In this document: positions 1-9,810 of the stretch, piece after piece
How positions within the stretch are numbered: the stretch's first letter is position 1
How the letters are laid out: every line of letters starts with the position of its first letter
Assembly (NCBI GenBank): GCA_024640365.1
Contig: JAHEFE010000118.1
Coordinates: forward strand, 48,510-112,509
Origin: Woeseiaceae bacterium
GTDB lineage: Bacteria > Pseudomonadota > Gammaproteobacteria > Steroidobacterales > Woeseiaceae
Length of the DNA: 64,000 nucleotides
Reading direction: 5' to 3'
Position numbers and translations under genes: made by a program
Notes under the pieces: model-generated
Database searches by the model: none
What the model saw: only the letters and a program-made list of their open reading frames with translations
What the model was told of the DNA's origin: nothing

Positions 1-1079
1 AACGGATGCCCCATGGCAATGGCGCCACCATTGACGTTTATCTGATCGTGATTGATTCCGAGCTTTTGCATGAACAGCAATACAACTGACGCAAACGCTT
101 CATTGAGTTCAAAAAGATCAATATCCTTGGTGCTCATGCCACAACGTTTCAGTACTTTCTCAGCTGAAGGCGCCGGGCCTGTAAGCATGATTGTCGGATC
201 GGTACCAATCGAAGAAAAACCAACGATACGTGCCCGAGGTTTCAATCCGAGTGCCTTTCCGATTTCCTTGCTGCCAACGAGGACCGCCGCCGCACCGTCG
301 ACTATGCCGCTGGAATTACCACCGGTATGGACGTGATTGATATTCTCTACTTCCGGATACTTTTGCATAGCAACCGCATCAAATCCGGCCTGCTCGCCGT
401 GCATAACAAAAGCGGGGTTAAGTCCTGCAAGATCTGCCGCTGTCGTCCCTGGCCGCATGTGCTCATCGCGATCTAGCAAAGTCATACCTAGCAGGTCGCG
501 GATTGGAACGATTGAATTCTTGAAGTAACCCTTATCCCAGGCGTTTGCTGCGCGGGCCTGGCTTTCAGCCGCATAGTTATCAAGGTCCTCTCTGGAGAAA
601 CCGTATTTCGTTGCAATCAAGTCGGCACCAATGCCCTGCGGTGCAAAATAGGTCTTGTAGGCAAAAGCCGGATCGGCTGCCATGGCGCCAGAATCCGAAC
701 CCATCGGTATGCGCGACATACACTCCACGCCACCGCCAATCGTCAGATCAGACTGACCCGCCATGACCTGCGCCGCAGCACTATTGATTGCTTCGAGCCC
801 AGAGGCACAAAAACGATTGATCTGCTTACCCGGTACGTTCAACGCATAATCGGCATTCAATACCGCTGAACGCGCGATATTGGATCCCTGCTCACCAACA
901 GGTGTCACACAACCAAAAATGACATCGTCGAGATAGCTCGTGTCCAGTTCATTGCGATCACGCAGTGCGGCAAGAATTTGTGCGGACAAATTTACCGGCG
1001 TTACTTCGTGCAATGACCCATTGGCGCGCCCGCGTCCGCGGGGACTGCGAACATGATCAAAAATATATGCATCTGCCAT
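1..1079 (-). CDS. Acetyl-CoA acetyltransferase (thiolase), 3' end cut by window
   Basis: Thiolase of the FadA/AtoB superfamily. It either cleaves 3-ketoacyl-CoA with CoA (beta-oxidation) or condenses two acetyl-CoA. The reading frame starts at the ATG ending at 1079, behind an AGGA seven bases upstream, and runs off the left edge after about 359 residues. The nucleophilic cysteine sits in an NRFCASGLEAI segment. The frame ends just after NVNGGAIAMGHP, the catalytic His region, so only about 30 residues including the last CxG loop are missing. It lies 34 bp downstream of a TetR gene on the same strand and may be co-transcribed with it. Its exact chain-length role cannot be told. Family assignment is firm. 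Confidence 0.93.
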   Translation of the reverse strand, partial: MADAYIFDHVRSPRGRGRANGSLHEVTPVNLSAQILAALRDRNELDTSYLDDVIFGCVTPVGEQGSNIARSAVLNADYALNVPGKQINRFCASGLEAINSAAAQVMAGQSDLTIGGGVECMSRIPMGSDSGAMAADPAFAYKTYFAPQGIGADLIATKYGFSREDLDNYAAESQARAANAWDKGYFKNSIVPIRDLLGMTLLDRDEHMRPGTTAADLAGLNPAFVMHGEQAGFDAVAMQKYPEVENINHVHTGGNSSGIVDGAAAVLVGSKEIGKALGLKPRARIVGFSSIGTDPTIMLTGPAPSAEKVLKRCGMSTKDIDLFELNEAFASVVLLFMQKLGINHDQINVNGGAIAMGHP

Positions 1080-1113
1080 GATGTTTTCCTGTAAGAAAAA
1101 AGTGAGTTACAAA

Positions 1114-1764
1114 TTACACAACCAGAGCGAGTCTGAGTTGCTCCTTGAAATCTTCATTCGCTTTTTTGAAGTCAATCACTTCAGGGTCAAGCAGCCACAA
1201 ATAGGTAATACCAGAAAGAAAGGCAACGAAACGTGCACTCTCACTGTGCGTGTCAATATCCTCGCGTACTGTTTTCGCTACGATCCCTTTTTCTAACCAT
1301 TCAACGACGTCAGCGCGCTGGCGTTCATAGACATGGCACGCCGTCGCTTTGAATTCAGATTGTGGCGCCGCTGCAGCACTCAGAAGTATGTGCAGAACAC
1401 GAGTATCGCGAGGTGAATCACTGACGAACCGAATGTAGGCATCGATTGCCGCACACATCGCGTGGATACCTGTTTTGTCGCCGACACCTTTCGTCAGGTA
1501 ACTGATCCAGCGGTGTGAGATGGATTTACACACCTCATCAAACAAACCGGACTTGGAGCCAAATCGATAGGTCGCTAGACCGCGGCTGTAACCCGCTCTC
1601 TCACCAATGGCTAGTAATGTCGTCTTGTCGATGCCGCGCTCGATAATCAAATCGATGGCAGCATCCAGCATTGCTTTATCAGACATAGCGGTACGCTCGG
1701 CCTGCGTTCTGCCAAGGCTCTCACTCGCGCTGGTTTGTGCTTTATCGTTCAAGAAACGGTGCAA
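1114..1764 (-). CDS. TetR/AcrR family transcriptional regulator
   Basis: TetR-type repressor. The N-terminal helix-turn-helix lies around residues 30-75 (LDAAIDLIIERG, then the recognition part GYSRGLATYRFGSKSGLF), followed by an all-helical ligand domain of ordinary length. The longest frame starts at TTG (1764) and gives 216 residues. An internal ATG at 1686 would give 190 residues but cuts off the RTQAER stretch that usually precedes helix 1, so the long form is preferred with reservation. It is followed at 34 bp by the thiolase gene. Repeated CAACAAG half-sites lie in the DNA just upstream, which suggests autoregulation and control of fatty-acid genes. The ligand is unknown, possibly an acyl-CoA. 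Confidence 0.88.
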   Translation of the reverse strand: MHRFLNDKAQTSASESLGRTQAERTAMSDKAMLDAAIDLIIERGIDKTTLLAIGERAGYSRGLATYRFGSKSGLFDEVCKSISHRWISYLTKGVGDKTGIHAMCAAIDAYIRFVSDSPRDTRVLHILLSAAAAPQSEFKATACHVYERQRADVVEWLEKGIVAKTVREDIDTHSESARFVAFLSGITYLWLLDPEVIDFKKANEDFKEQLRLALVV

Positions 1765-1790
1765 TCCGGTTGATCAAATAGATTATTTTT

Positions 1791-1831
1791 CAACAAGTTA
1801 TACTTTTTGTGAAATACTTGTTGTCAACAAG
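1791..1831. promoter_or_regulatory. Probable TetR operator: three CAACAAG half-sites
   Basis: CTTGTTG-T-CAACAAG at 1817-1831 is a perfect 7+1+7 palindrome. A further CAACAAGT at 1791-1798 forms an 8-bp inverted repeat with ACTTGTTG at 1816-1823. The block lies 27-67 bp upstream of the TetR start. Binding by that TetR protein is inferred from position and symmetry only. Confidence 0.5.
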
Positions 1832-1970
1832 CAAGTTAGTATACGGAAGCCAATGTTGCACTGCAAGAGGGCGTATTGATTTTGCAGGCGAGGGATGTTC
1901 ATCTACACCACCCGTCTCTTCATTGTAGACTCAGGTCATCAGATTGCCTTGCCTGTGCAGGAGAAGAACA

Positions 1971-3179
1971 ATGATCAAATCGCGCTCCAAATTGGTTCGG
2001 GGGATACTCATGACCGCCATAGCGCTGCTGCTAGTACCACCTTCATTTGCCGCCGATCCATATCGCCACGCCAAAGAGCCTATCGGCACCGTTCGCGAGA
2101 TTTATGACGGTACGCTGTTTCCTGACGTCCAGGTCAATACGTTTCGCAATATCGACCGGCTCTTTCCGACTCGAACCGTAAAACACGGTACAAAAGTTAC
2201 GCCCCTGCCAGCGAGCGACAAGCAATTACAAAATTTTCGGTTCGAGGCTGACGGTAATGTCTACGACCTCTACGACTTTCTCTCGCTAAATCGCGTCAGC
2301 GGCATGATCGTGCTGAAAGACGACAAAGTGGTTTTTGAAAAGTATTTTCTCGGCAATGACGACAGCACGCGCTGGATGTCGATGTCTGTTGTTAAATCCA
2401 TCACTGCCACGCTTGTCGGTATGGCCATAAAAGATGGCTACATCGCGAGCATTGATGATCCAGTCACAAAGTATCTGCACGAACTACAAGGAACGGCCTA
2501 CGATGGCGTGACTGTTAAACATCTGCTGCAGATGGCTTCCGGTGTAGATTGGAACGAAACGTATACCGATCCAGCATCAGACAGACGCGCCATGCTTGAA
2601 GCTCAGATAGCGCAACAGCCGGGCGGCATACTCAAAGTGATGGGCGCGCTGGGACAAGCGGCTGAACCCGGGACGCGCTGGAACTACAGCACCGGTGAAA
2701 CACAGGTTGTTGGTGCGCTGGTAGCAGCTGCTACCGGGGAACATGTTGCCGACTACCTCTCACGCAAGCTGTGGGTTCCTGCCGGAATGGAAGCGGACGC
2801 CAACTGGTGGCTCGAATCTCCCGATGGACTGGAAATCGGTGGCAGCGGCCTGTCCGCGGTCCTGCGTGACTACGCCCGCTTTGGCTTGTTTTTGCTGCAC
2901 GATGGTCAGATAGAGGGCAAACCGACACTACCGGACGGCTGGGTGCAAGAAGCGTCCAGCATGCAAGTGATAGACGGCGAGAAAGTCGAGTACGGTTACA
3001 TGTTGTGGCCACTGGATCACGGCGCCTACGCGGCTATTGGAATATTTGGCCAGTTTGTTGTGGTCGACCCAGCTCACAACATGGTGGTTGCAATGTGGGG
3101 TGCACAACCCAAACCAGTGGGCAAGGAAGCGGTGAACGAATACGCTTTCTTCAACGCTCTGGCTAAAGCTGTCGACTAG
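1971..3179 (+). CDS. Exported serine hydrolase, class C beta-lactamase family
   Basis: 402-residue periplasmic hydrolase of the beta-lactamase/6-aminohexanoate-dimer hydrolase family. The start at ATG 1971 is chosen because AGGAGAAG (1959-1966) sits just upstream, and it opens a clean signal peptide (KSRSKLVR, a hydrophobic core, then FAAD). The SxxK nucleophile is S139-V-V-K142 in SMSVVKS. A Tyr-Ser motif (WNYSTGET) near residue 240 takes the YxN place, and a C-terminal glycine-containing strand (IGIFGQF) takes the KTG place. Members act on varied esters and amides, so the substrate is unknown and antibiotic resistance should not be assumed. The stop codon overlaps the end of the convergent kinase gene by 4 bp. 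Confidence 0.88.
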   Translation: MIKSRSKLVRGILMTAIALLLVPPSFAADPYRHAKEPIGTVREIYDGTLFPDVQVNTFRNIDRLFPTRTVKHGTKVTPLPASDKQLQNFRFEADGNVYDLYDFLSLNRVSGMIVLKDDKVVFEKYFLGNDDSTRWMSMSVVKSITATLVGMAIKDGYIASIDDPVTKYLHELQGTAYDGVTVKHLLQMASGVDWNETYTDPASDRRAMLEAQIAQQPGGILKVMGALGQAAEPGTRWNYSTGETQVVGALVAAATGEHVADYLSRKLWVPAGMEADANWWLESPDGLEIGGSGLSAVLRDYARFGLFLLHDGQIEGKPTLPDGWVQEASSMQVIDGEKVEYGYMLWPLDHGAYAAIGIFGQFVVVDPAHNMVVAMWGAQPKPVGKEAVNEYAFFNALAKAVD

Positions 3180-3826
3180 CGGCCAGGCCGCCTGAAATCG
3201 GCGGGAAGGACGGCTTCGATGCGCTGCATGACGTCTAGCTGATGCACGAGGTCGTGTATGTAATCGAGCTCATCAGTTTCGAGTATCAGCACTTCGCTCA
3301 TCGTGTATGAGCCAAGCCAGTTCTCGTAAAGACGATCCAGGCGTTTCAAATAGGCCAGCGGTACATCTTTCTCCATCGCGCGGCCACGCAAGCGAATCCG
3401 CGCCCTGAGCGTACGCATCGAACAGCGGAGATAGATTAATAAATCCGGTGGCTTGATGGCAGCCAATATTGACTGGTAAAAACCCCAGTAAACGTCCCAG
3501 TCACGTTTATCGATTTTGCGCATTTCGTGCAACGCAGTTGCAAATATCTCCGCATCTTCAAAAATTGTACGATCAAGAGCGACAACACCCGGCGTACGAT
3601 CCAGCTCCTGGTGCAAACGAAACTTGTTACTCAGAAAAAATAATTGCGAGCGAAAGGCCCAGCGCTTCATGTCTTTGTAAAAATCTGGCAAGTACGGATT
3701 TTCATCATTCGGTTCATAAAACGGCTGCACGTTGTAGGTCTGTGCAAGAAAATCGACCAGAGTCGATTTTCCTGCACCCATATTCCCTGCAATTGCTATA
3801 GAACGTCTTTTCTCGGTCGGCGCCAT
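3176..3826 (-). CDS. Deoxynucleoside kinase family protein
   Basis: 216-residue P-loop kinase of the deoxyadenosine/deoxyguanosine kinase family, which phosphorylates deoxynucleosides to monophosphates for salvage. Walker A is GNMGAGKST near residue 14. The family DR motif is in LDRTIFEDAEIF, and the arginine-rich lid is around LRARIRLRGRAME. The long insert typical of thymidine kinases is absent. It is the last gene of a minus-strand string after icmF and an SDR gene (30 bp gap), a metabolic neighbourhood with no obvious link to nucleotide salvage. The 3' end overlaps the convergent hydrolase gene by 4 bp. Substrate preference cannot be read from sequence. Confidence 0.88.
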   Translation of the reverse strand: MAPTEKRRSIAIAGNMGAGKSTLVDFLAQTYNVQPFYEPNDENPYLPDFYKDMKRWAFRSQLFFLSNKFRLHQELDRTPGVVALDRTIFEDAEIFATALHEMRKIDKRDWDVYWGFYQSILAAIKPPDLLIYLRCSMRTLRARIRLRGRAMEKDVPLAYLKRLDRLYENWLGSYTMSEVLILETDELDYIHDLVHQLDVMQRIEAVLPADFRRPGR

Positions 3827-3856
3827 GGATTGCTCAAATTTCGTCCGGAATTGCTA

Positions 3857-4624
3857 TCAAAGATTCGCGTTAATCTGACCACCGTCGACGGTAATCGTGC
3901 TGCCGGTCATGAAGCTACTGGCATCTGATGCAAGCAACAACGCAGGCCCGGCTAGTTCCGGTAATTTGCCGATACGCTTGAGCGGAATCTTTTTACCTAG
4001 ATACTCCTGCGCTGCCGGGTCCCCCAGCTGTTCACGATTGATTTCGGTCAGGAAATATCCCGGTGCGATGGCATTCACTCGGATACCAAAACGCGCCCAC
4101 TCCAGTGACATCGTACGAGTAAGGCTGATGACGCCTGCTTTTGCCGCGCCGTAAGCTGAGAGGGTCTTGGCGACTCCGAGTCCGAGAACCGAGGATATAT
4201 TGATGATGGAACCACCCTTGCCAGCCTGCATCATCGCTTTCGCGGCTGCCTGACCAACCAGAAAAACTCCTTTCAAATCGGTATCAAGAACGGCGTCCCA
4301 ATCGTCTTCGCTATGCTCCGCGATATACGACTGTCGAGCAATACCGGCATTGTTCACTACAATATCAGCCACCCCGAATTTGGCTTCGGCTTGCTTGAAA
4401 CAGGTCGCGATCGAAGCGGCATCCGTAACATCAACGGCTACCGCAAATGCCTCGCCACCCGCCTTTTCTATGCGAGCTACTGTTTCAGCGAGCTTGTCCA
4501 CGCGTCGCGCAGCAACCACCACACGCGCACCAGCCTCGGCTAACGTAACAGCAATTTGCTGCCCAATTCCTGTGCCCGCACCTGTTACCAGAGCGGTCTT
4601 TCCACTGAGATCGAAAATAGTCAT
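3857..4624 (-). CDS. SDR family NAD(P)-dependent oxidoreductase (FabG-like)
   Basis: 255-residue short-chain dehydrogenase. The cofactor loop is TGAGTGIG near residue 15, followed by NNAG near 90, the catalytic Ser in INISSVLG and Tyr-Lys in YGAAKAG. The ending DGGQINANL is typical of the classical subfamily. An arginine pair after beta-2 (ARR) hints at NADP but does not settle it. It sits 60 bp downstream of icmF on the same strand, which suggests oxidation or reduction of a short hydroxyacyl-CoA in the same route. This is inference from context, since SDR specificity is not predictable here. Confidence 0.88.
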   Translation of the reverse strand: MTIFDLSGKTALVTGAGTGIGQQIAVTLAEAGARVVVAARRVDKLAETVARIEKAGGEAFAVAVDVTDAASIATCFKQAEAKFGVADIVVNNAGIARQSYIAEHSEDDWDAVLDTDLKGVFLVGQAAAKAMMQAGKGGSIINISSVLGLGVAKTLSAYGAAKAGVISLTRTMSLEWARFGIRVNAIAPGYFLTEINREQLGDPAAQEYLGKKIPLKRIGKLPELAGPALLLASDASSFMTGSTITVDGGQINANL

Positions 4625-4684
4625 TTCTTTTGGTCCTAGAAGTTAAGTGTGCACAGCGCTTTGTCACCAAGGCGCCAGATTCGG

Positions 4685-7600
4685 TTACATGTTACGCCTG
4701 TATTCACCACCAACCTCATAGAGGGAGCCAGAAATTTGACCCAGTGAATTCGACTTCACGGTTTCCATTAACTCGGCAAATACATTGCTGCGTGCTCGCG
4801 CCGATACCTGTAGGCGCAGAATGGCCTCGCCACTATCTTCCCCGTGCAATGCCTGAAATTCCCGAACATGGCGAATCTGGTCCTGCTTCTCTGCGTCAGT
4901 GGAACGAATAAGTTCGAGATTATGAACTTCGTCTTCCTGGCCTTCTTTTGGAAGGAACGTATTGACTCCGATGAGCGGCAAACTGCCATCGTGCTTTTTA
5001 TGCTCGTAATACATGCTTTCATCTTGAATTTTACCGCGCTGATACATGGTATCCATCGCACCCAAAACACCGCCGCGCTCCGAAATACGATCGAACTCCA
5101 GGTAAACTGCCTCTTCAACAAGATCAGTCAGCTCATCAATAATGAAAGAGCCCTGCCACGGGTTCTCGCAAAAATTCAGTCCAAGCTCACGTGAGATGAT
5201 CATCTGGATAGCTACCGCTCGCCGCACTGACTGTTCTGTCGGTGTTGTGATCGCCTCGTCGAACGCATTCGTGTGCAAGCTATTGCAGTTATCGAACAAA
5301 GCGTACAACGCCTGCAACGTTGTCCGGATATCATTAAAACTGATTTCCTGCGCATGCAGGCTACGACCAGACGTCTGGATATGGTATTTCATCATCTGGC
5401 TACGCGGGCTTGCGTCGAAACGCTCACGCATTGCGCGTGCCCAGATACGCCTCGCCACTCGACCAATCACGGCGTACTCGGGATCCATACCATTGGAAAA
5501 AAAGAAACTCAGGTTCGGCGCGAAATCATCAATGCTCATACCTCTCGCCAAGTAGTACTCGACAATGGTAAATCCATTGGACAACGTAAACGCCAGCTGA
5601 CTAATCGGGTTCGCACCAGCCTCGGCAATATGATAACCGCTGATCGAAATGCTGTAGTAATTTCGAATATTGTGATCGATGAAATACTCTTGCACATCAC
5701 CCATCATCTTCATTGCAAATTCAGTCGAGAATATGCAGGTATTTTGCGCCTGGTCTTCCTTGAGAATATCAGCCTGAACCGTGCCACGCACAGATGCCAG
5801 CGCCTTCTTCTTGATCGCCTCATACGTTTTTGCAGGAACCAATCGATCGCCGGAAATTCCGAGCAGCCCAAGTCCGAGACCGTTATTACTGGGCGGCAAT
5901 TCACCAACATATTGCGGCACGGGCTTGCCCGCGAAATATTTTTTGATCTTTTTCTGTGCTTCCTCCCACTGACCATTCTCCTTGAGGTGCTTCTCAACCT
6001 GCTGGTCAATCGCCGTATTCATGAAAAATGCGAGAATAATGGGTGCCGGCCCGTTGATCGTCATAGACACCGACGTTTTCGGATCGCACAAGTCGAATCC
6101 TGAATACAACTTCTTCATATCATCGACGCTGGCAATTGACACACCAGAGTTGCCCACTTTGCCGAAAATATCCGGTCGTTCGTGAGGATCTTCGCCATAC
6201 AACGTTACGGAATCAAAGGCTGTCGACAATCGCGCCGCGTCCTGTCCGCGCGACAGATAATGGAAGCGTTGGTTGGTGCGTTCCGGAGTGCCTTCGCCAG
6301 CAAACATCCGGGTTGGGTCTTCACCCAGGCGACGATAGGGATAAACACCACCGGTGTACGGGTAAGCGCCGGGCAGGTTTTCTTTCATCAGAAACGTCAG
6401 CAACTCGCCCCAATCTCGAAACTTCGGCGGTGCGATTTTGGGAATCTTCTGATGACTCAGACTTTCACTATAGTTGCTTCCGGTTACCGGCTTGCCGCGC
6501 ACTGTATAACTGTATTCGTCGCAACGTACGCCATCAAAACGGGCCGGCCACTCCTTCAGTAGACTGATCGCTTCACTCGACAAAGATTTAAGCGACTCTT
6601 GATATCGTTGCCTTAACACCAATAACGACCGGTCACTGTCGTCGGTGAGCGCTTCCGCTCTATAGCGATCAAGCGTACCGGGCAGCTCTGAGTCGCCGAG
6701 AATCTTCAAAGACTCATACAAATGCTGACATTCACTGGCAGCAATCGCCTGCTCCTCAATATCTTTATTAATCCCTCGACCTTGCTCGCTAATTTCGGCA
6801 AGGTAGCGAATTCTTTTGCCGGGTATCACTGCCATCGCTCTGGGCTCTTTTTCACTGATATCAATATCAGGAGACCAATCTGCTACTGGCAATGACAACT
6901 TCGTGGCGAGGTGCGAGCAAAACTCGGCAAACATGTAACTCACGCCGGGGTCATTGAACTGGCTCGCGATGGTCGGATAAACCGGAATATCCTCGTCGGC
7001 AACCTGGAATTTAATGTGATTGCGCCTCCATTGCTTACGGATGTCCCGCAACGCGTCCTCTGCACCACGTTTGTCATACTTATTCAGCACAATCAGGTCG
7101 GCAAAATCCAGCATATCAATCTTTTCGAGCTGGCTGGCGGCGCCATAGTCACTAGTCATGATGTAAATTGAAAAATCGACGAGATCTACAATCTCGCTAT
7201 CGCTTTGCCCAATGCCGGCTGTCTCGACTAGCACCAGGTCGAAGCCAAGTGATTTGAAAAATAAGATGTGATCACCCAGCATTTCACTGGTGGCAAGATG
7301 TTGGCGACGGGTCGCGATCGAACGCATATAAATACGATCCGAGCGCAGTGAATTCATGCGGATGCGATCACCCAATAACGCTCCACCAGTCCGGCGGCGA
7401 GTCGGATCAACTGCCAGAACGGCAATTCGCATCTCCGGAAAACAAGCCAACAGACGATTCAGCAATTCATCCGTCACACTGCTCTTGCCCGCGCCACCGG
7501 TTCCAGTAATGCCAACTACTGGTACCTGCCCTGCTTTCATCTGCCAGTTTTTTCTCAATCCCGCGAGTTGCGACTCGCTAAATACGCCCTCTTCAATCGC

Positions 7601-8128
7601 TGACACGGTTGCGGCTATATCAATAACGCGGCCACGACTAACCTCGGCTGGCGGAATTGTTTTTTGCCGCCCTTTTTCAGTGCGCGCAACGAGATCTTTG
7701 ATCATGGCCTGCAGGCCCATCGCCATACCATCGTGCGGATGGTAGATGCGCTCAACTCCGTACTCCATCAGTTCCGTAATTTCTTCCGGAGTGATCGTGC
7801 CACCGCCGCCACCAAAGACTTTGATGTGGCCCGCATTGTTTTCCCGCAGCATATCCACCATGTAGCGGAAAAACTCATTGTGACCGCCCTGATAAGAACT
7901 AATCGCGATTGCGTCAGCATCTTCCTGAATCGCCGCACTAACGATGTCACCTACGCTGCGGTTATGACCCAGGTGAATAACTTCGGCCCCCTGCGCCTGA
8001 ATGAGACGTCGCATGATATTGATCGCCGCATCGTGGCCGTCAAACAACGAGGCCGCCGTAACAAAACGCAGGGGTGGTTGTTCAGTCTTGCCAGACGCGG
8101 CCGGCAAATCAGTAGCAGCGGTACTCAT
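4685..8128 (-). CDS. icmF: Fused isobutyryl-CoA mutase (IcmF)
   Basis: 1147-residue coenzyme-B12 mutase interconverting isobutyryl-CoA and n-butyryl-CoA, with related branched acyl-CoAs also possible. Domain order is the IcmF fusion. The N-terminal cobalamin-binding domain has the D30-G-H32 lower-ligand motif and GGGGG near 106-110. A MeaB-type G-protein chaperone follows, with its P-loop at about 206-217 ([12 protein letters not shown]) and NKYD. The C-terminal TIM-barrel mutase domain has [18 protein letters not shown] and [16 protein letters not shown]. The in-built GTPase distinguishes it from MCM. The gene faces a TetR gene across a 205-bp spacer with a perfect palindrome, so repression by that protein is likely. 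It heads a minus-strand string with an SDR and a nucleoside kinase. Confidence 0.95.
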   Translation of the reverse strand: MSTAATDLPAASGKTEQPPLRFVTAASLFDGHDAAINIMRRLIQAQGAEVIHLGHNRSVGDIVSAAIQEDADAIAISSYQGGHNEFFRYMVDMLRENNAGHIKVFGGGGGTITPEEITELMEYGVERIYHPHDGMAMGLQAMIKDLVARTEKGRQKTIPPAEVSRGRVIDIAATVSAIEEGVFSESQLAGLRKNWQMKAGQVPVVGITGTGGAGKSSVTDELLNRLLACFPEMRIAVLAVDPTRRRTGGALLGDRIRMNSLRSDRIYMRSIATRRQHLATSEMLGDHILFFKSLGFDLVLVETAGIGQSDSEIVDLVDFSIYIMTSDYGAASQLEKIDMLDFADLIVLNKYDKRGAEDALRDIRKQWRRNHIKFQVADEDIPVYPTIASQFNDPGVSYMFAEFCSHLATKLSLPVADWSPDIDISEKEPRAMAVIPGKRIRYLAEISEQGRGINKDIEEQAIAASECQHLYESLKILGDSELPGTLDRYRAEALTDDSDRSLLVLRQRYQESLKSLSSEAISLLKEWPARFDGVRCDEYSYTVRGKPVTGSNYSESLSHQKIPKIAPPKFRDWGELLTFLMKENLPGAYPYTGGVYPYRRLGEDPTRMFAGEGTPERTNQRFHYLSRGQDAARLSTAFDSVTLYGEDPHERPDIFGKVGNSGVSIASVDDMKKLYSGFDLCDPKTSVSMTINGPAPIILAFFMNTAIDQQVEKHLKENGQWEEAQKKIKKYFAGKPVPQYVGELPPSNNGLGLGLLGISGDRLVPAKTYEAIKKKALASVRGTVQADILKEDQAQNTCIFSTEFAMKMMGDVQEYFIDHNIRNYYSISISGYHIAEAGANPISQLAFTLSNGFTIVEYYLARGMSIDDFAPNLSFFFSNGMDPEYAVIGRVARRIWARAMRERFDASPRSQMMKYHIQTSGRSLHAQEISFNDIRTTLQALYALFDNCNSLHTNAFDEAITTPTEQSVRRAVAIQMIISRELGLNFCENPWQGSFIIDELTDLVEEAVYLEFDRISERGGVLGAMDTMYQRGKIQDESMYYEHKKHDGSLPLIGVNTFLPKEGQEDEVHNLELIRSTDAEKQDQIRHVREFQALHGEDSGEAILRLQVSARARSNVFAELMETVKSNSLGQISGSLYEVGGEYRRNM

Positions 8129-8199
8129 CGAAAAACCTCATAATCACTTATATAACAGTAGCTTAGCCTATTTCTAACAACCTGATGCAACAAAAACGG

Positions 8200-8228
8200 T
8201 TGAATACAGCCAGCGAAAATTTTAATCT
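8200..8228 (+). promoter_or_regulatory. Candidate promoter of the TetR gene
   Basis: TTGAAT (8200-8205), a 17-bp spacer and TAATCT (8223-8228) form a modest sigma70-like match. The -10 hexamer falls inside the palindrome at 8219-8238, which fits autorepression. Based on visual matching only. Confidence 0.35.
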
Positions 8229-8238
8229 TGATTAAAAT
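8219..8238. promoter_or_regulatory. Palindromic operator between icmF and tetR
   Basis: ATTTTAATC-TT-GATTAAAAT is a perfect 9-bp inverted repeat with a 2-bp spacer. It is centred about 100 bp from both divergent start codons. Size and symmetry suit a TetR dimer, and the adjacent TetR protein is the obvious candidate. Confidence 0.6.
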
Positions 8239-8333
8239 AATGCAGAGTCGAGCGGAACTCAAGGGCGCATACCCTATATTCGTCTCGCAGGCAGTCTGTT
8301 GTCGAGTACCGGCACCCGCAAGGATTGAAGCGC

Positions 8334-8930
8334 ATGGCCAATACAGAGGACGAAACCCGATTCAAGTTGCAGCATGAACGCTTGTTAAAGGCGGCGGCCA
8401 CCTGTTTCAACGAAAAGGGCTATAGCGGGACCTCACTGAAGGATGTAGCTTCCGGACTCGGACTCACTGATGCCGCTGTCTACTACTACGTCCGCAATAA
8501 AGAAGAACTCGTCTACCAGTGTTATCTGAGGGCGGCTGAACTCGGCCAGGAAGCCATCGAGCGGGCGCAGCGAGATGGCCTCACCGGCTTCGATCAGGCT
8601 TTCCTTTATGTGCGTTACCACATTGAGATTTTGTGCGGTGAGCGTGGCCCCGTTGCAATTATGAGCGAAGTACCATCACTCAGTGAAGAACATCGTCAGG
8701 AAATCCTCAAACTTTCGCGGCGTCACAGCCAGGCTTTTGAAAAAATCCTCAAGCTCGGCATGAGCGATCAAAGCATCGCTGATTGCGATATCCGTATGAC
8801 CGGAAATGCCATCATGGGTGCGATCAACTGGATTCCGAAGTGGTATCACGGTGACCAGGCCGTGGCCAAAAAGTTATTGGAAGAATTCCCAAAGATACTT
8901 ACAAGTGGGCTTTGTCCGAGCAATAACTGA
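8334..8930 (+). CDS. TetR/AcrR family transcriptional regulator, divergent to icmF
   Basis: 198-residue TetR repressor. The start at ATG 8334 is preferred because AAGGA at 8320-8324 lies nine bases before it; a TTG at 8325 is too close to that site. The HTH spans about residues 10-55, with SLKDVASGLGLTDAAVYYYVRNKEEL as the turn and recognition helix. The C-terminal domain resembles TetR_C regulators of acyl-CoA genes. It is divergent from icmF and shares the spacer palindrome, so it probably controls both itself and icmF. The effector may be a short or branched acyl-CoA, which is inference. Confidence 0.9.
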   Translation: MANTEDETRFKLQHERLLKAAATCFNEKGYSGTSLKDVASGLGLTDAAVYYYVRNKEELVYQCYLRAAELGQEAIERAQRDGLTGFDQAFLYVRYHIEILCGERGPVAIMSEVPSLSEEHRQEILKLSRRHSQAFEKILKLGMSDQSIADCDIRMTGNAIMGAINWIPKWYHGDQAVAKKLLEEFPKILTSGLCPSNN

Positions 8931-8943
8931 ATTTAAAAAAAAA

Positions 8944-8961
8944 GGCGCGGTCTCCCGCGCC
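8944..8961 (-). terminator. Rho-independent terminator
   Basis: GGCGCGG-TCTC-CCGCGCC forms a perfect 7-bp GC stem. Read on the minus strand it is followed by a run of nine to ten T, so it ends transcription of the small membrane gene at 8985-9368. It may also stop tetR read-through from the other side, but lacks a T-run there. Confidence 0.8.
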
Positions 8962-8984
8962 TCTTCCGAACAAGCTTCGGTCGT

Positions 8985-9368
8985 TTACTGCGCGCGACGC
9001 ACACAGGTAAGTACCAGCAAAGTCAGAATGCTAGCTGCAGCAACCGACGAAACGGTATCGAGTAGACCTGATACCTGAAAACCGTCTTTATTTATAGCTG
9101 CCTCATATATGATGCGCGTCGTTAAACCGGTGATCAAGAACGCGATGATCGTCGGTATGAACCCTTTGAGAGCATCCAGTATTGCGTTCAATGGATTTGC
9201 TGCATCGCCTCCCTGACCGGCACCTACGGCAACTGTCAGGACAGTCCATATCCACCAACCGTTCGAGATGTCTCCGCCATCGGTCGCATAATGCGGCTGG
9301 TAGCCAGTCCAGAACCAAACGAACAGAAAGACACCACCAAGAACCGAATAAATAATTTTATTTCCCAT
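8985..9368 (-). CDS. Small hypothetical membrane protein
   Basis: 127 residues, no family recognised. It has about three hydrophobic helices: residues 4-20 (a Trp/Phe-rich segment), 65-85 and 103-122. The soluble linkers are short and Gly/Asp-rich, and the C-terminus is CVRRAQ. The start is supported by AAGGGG seven bases upstream of the ATG. The gene stands alone between a strong terminator on its 3' side and a 440-bp spacer on its 5' side, so it is probably its own transcription unit. An inner-membrane location is likely, and no function can be proposed. Confidence 0.7.
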   Translation of the reverse strand: MGNKIIYSVLGGVFLFVWFWTGYQPHYATDGGDISNGWWIWTVLTVAVGAGQGGDAANPLNAILDALKGFIPTIIAFLITGLTTRIIYEAAINKDGFQVSGLLDTVSSVAAASILTLLVLTCVRRAQ

Positions 9369-9810
9369 TTTTAACCCCTTATGTGTTTTCAGGTTGTAAG
9401 CATTCCGGCGTTTTAATTATTAATAAGCCTGCCGAAATTATTCACTCATTATTCGGGTCAGATTATTCGCATCTCACCCGCACTGTATGGGTGCACACAA
9501 CGCGTGCATAAAAAAACGGACCATTAGCCCGTCTTCAAAGTGTTTGGATATTCGTGGTTAACAAGCACGACGATGAACTTGGACACTGATGTCCAACGTA
9601 AAGAATTCACACTGGTTTGTGTTACGTATTTACGACCCTGCATAGTGCTCCCCCCGAAGCAATATCAACAGTCGTTGCAGTATAAACATCTCGCTACAAA
9701 AGTATTGCTGCAACGCGATAAAGGATCAAGATTAATTATATTTTGTTGTTTTTAATAACAATAATTACCTTCAAATGGATCACAATATGAACTAGTGCAG
9801 CTATCAAGCC
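9369..9810. other. 442-bp intergenic region without a convincing gene
   Basis: This is AT-richer than its neighbours. The only open frame of note (plus strand, 9540-9755, 71 residues) has no good ribosome site and a composition unlike a protein. Visible structure: a small inverted repeat CACCC...GGGTG near 9477-9496, and an AT-only imperfect stem around 9731-9770 downstream of the crotonase stop. No tRNA fold seen. It must hold the promoter of the small membrane gene at its left end. Confidence 0.5.

Noticed and set aside
1971..3179. Beta-lactamase resistance gene
   Set aside because: SxxK is present but YxN and KTG are altered, as in esterase/amidase relatives.
9540..9755. 71-codon open frame in the spacer left of the crotonase gene
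   Set aside because: No ribosome site, erratic composition, no recognisable family.
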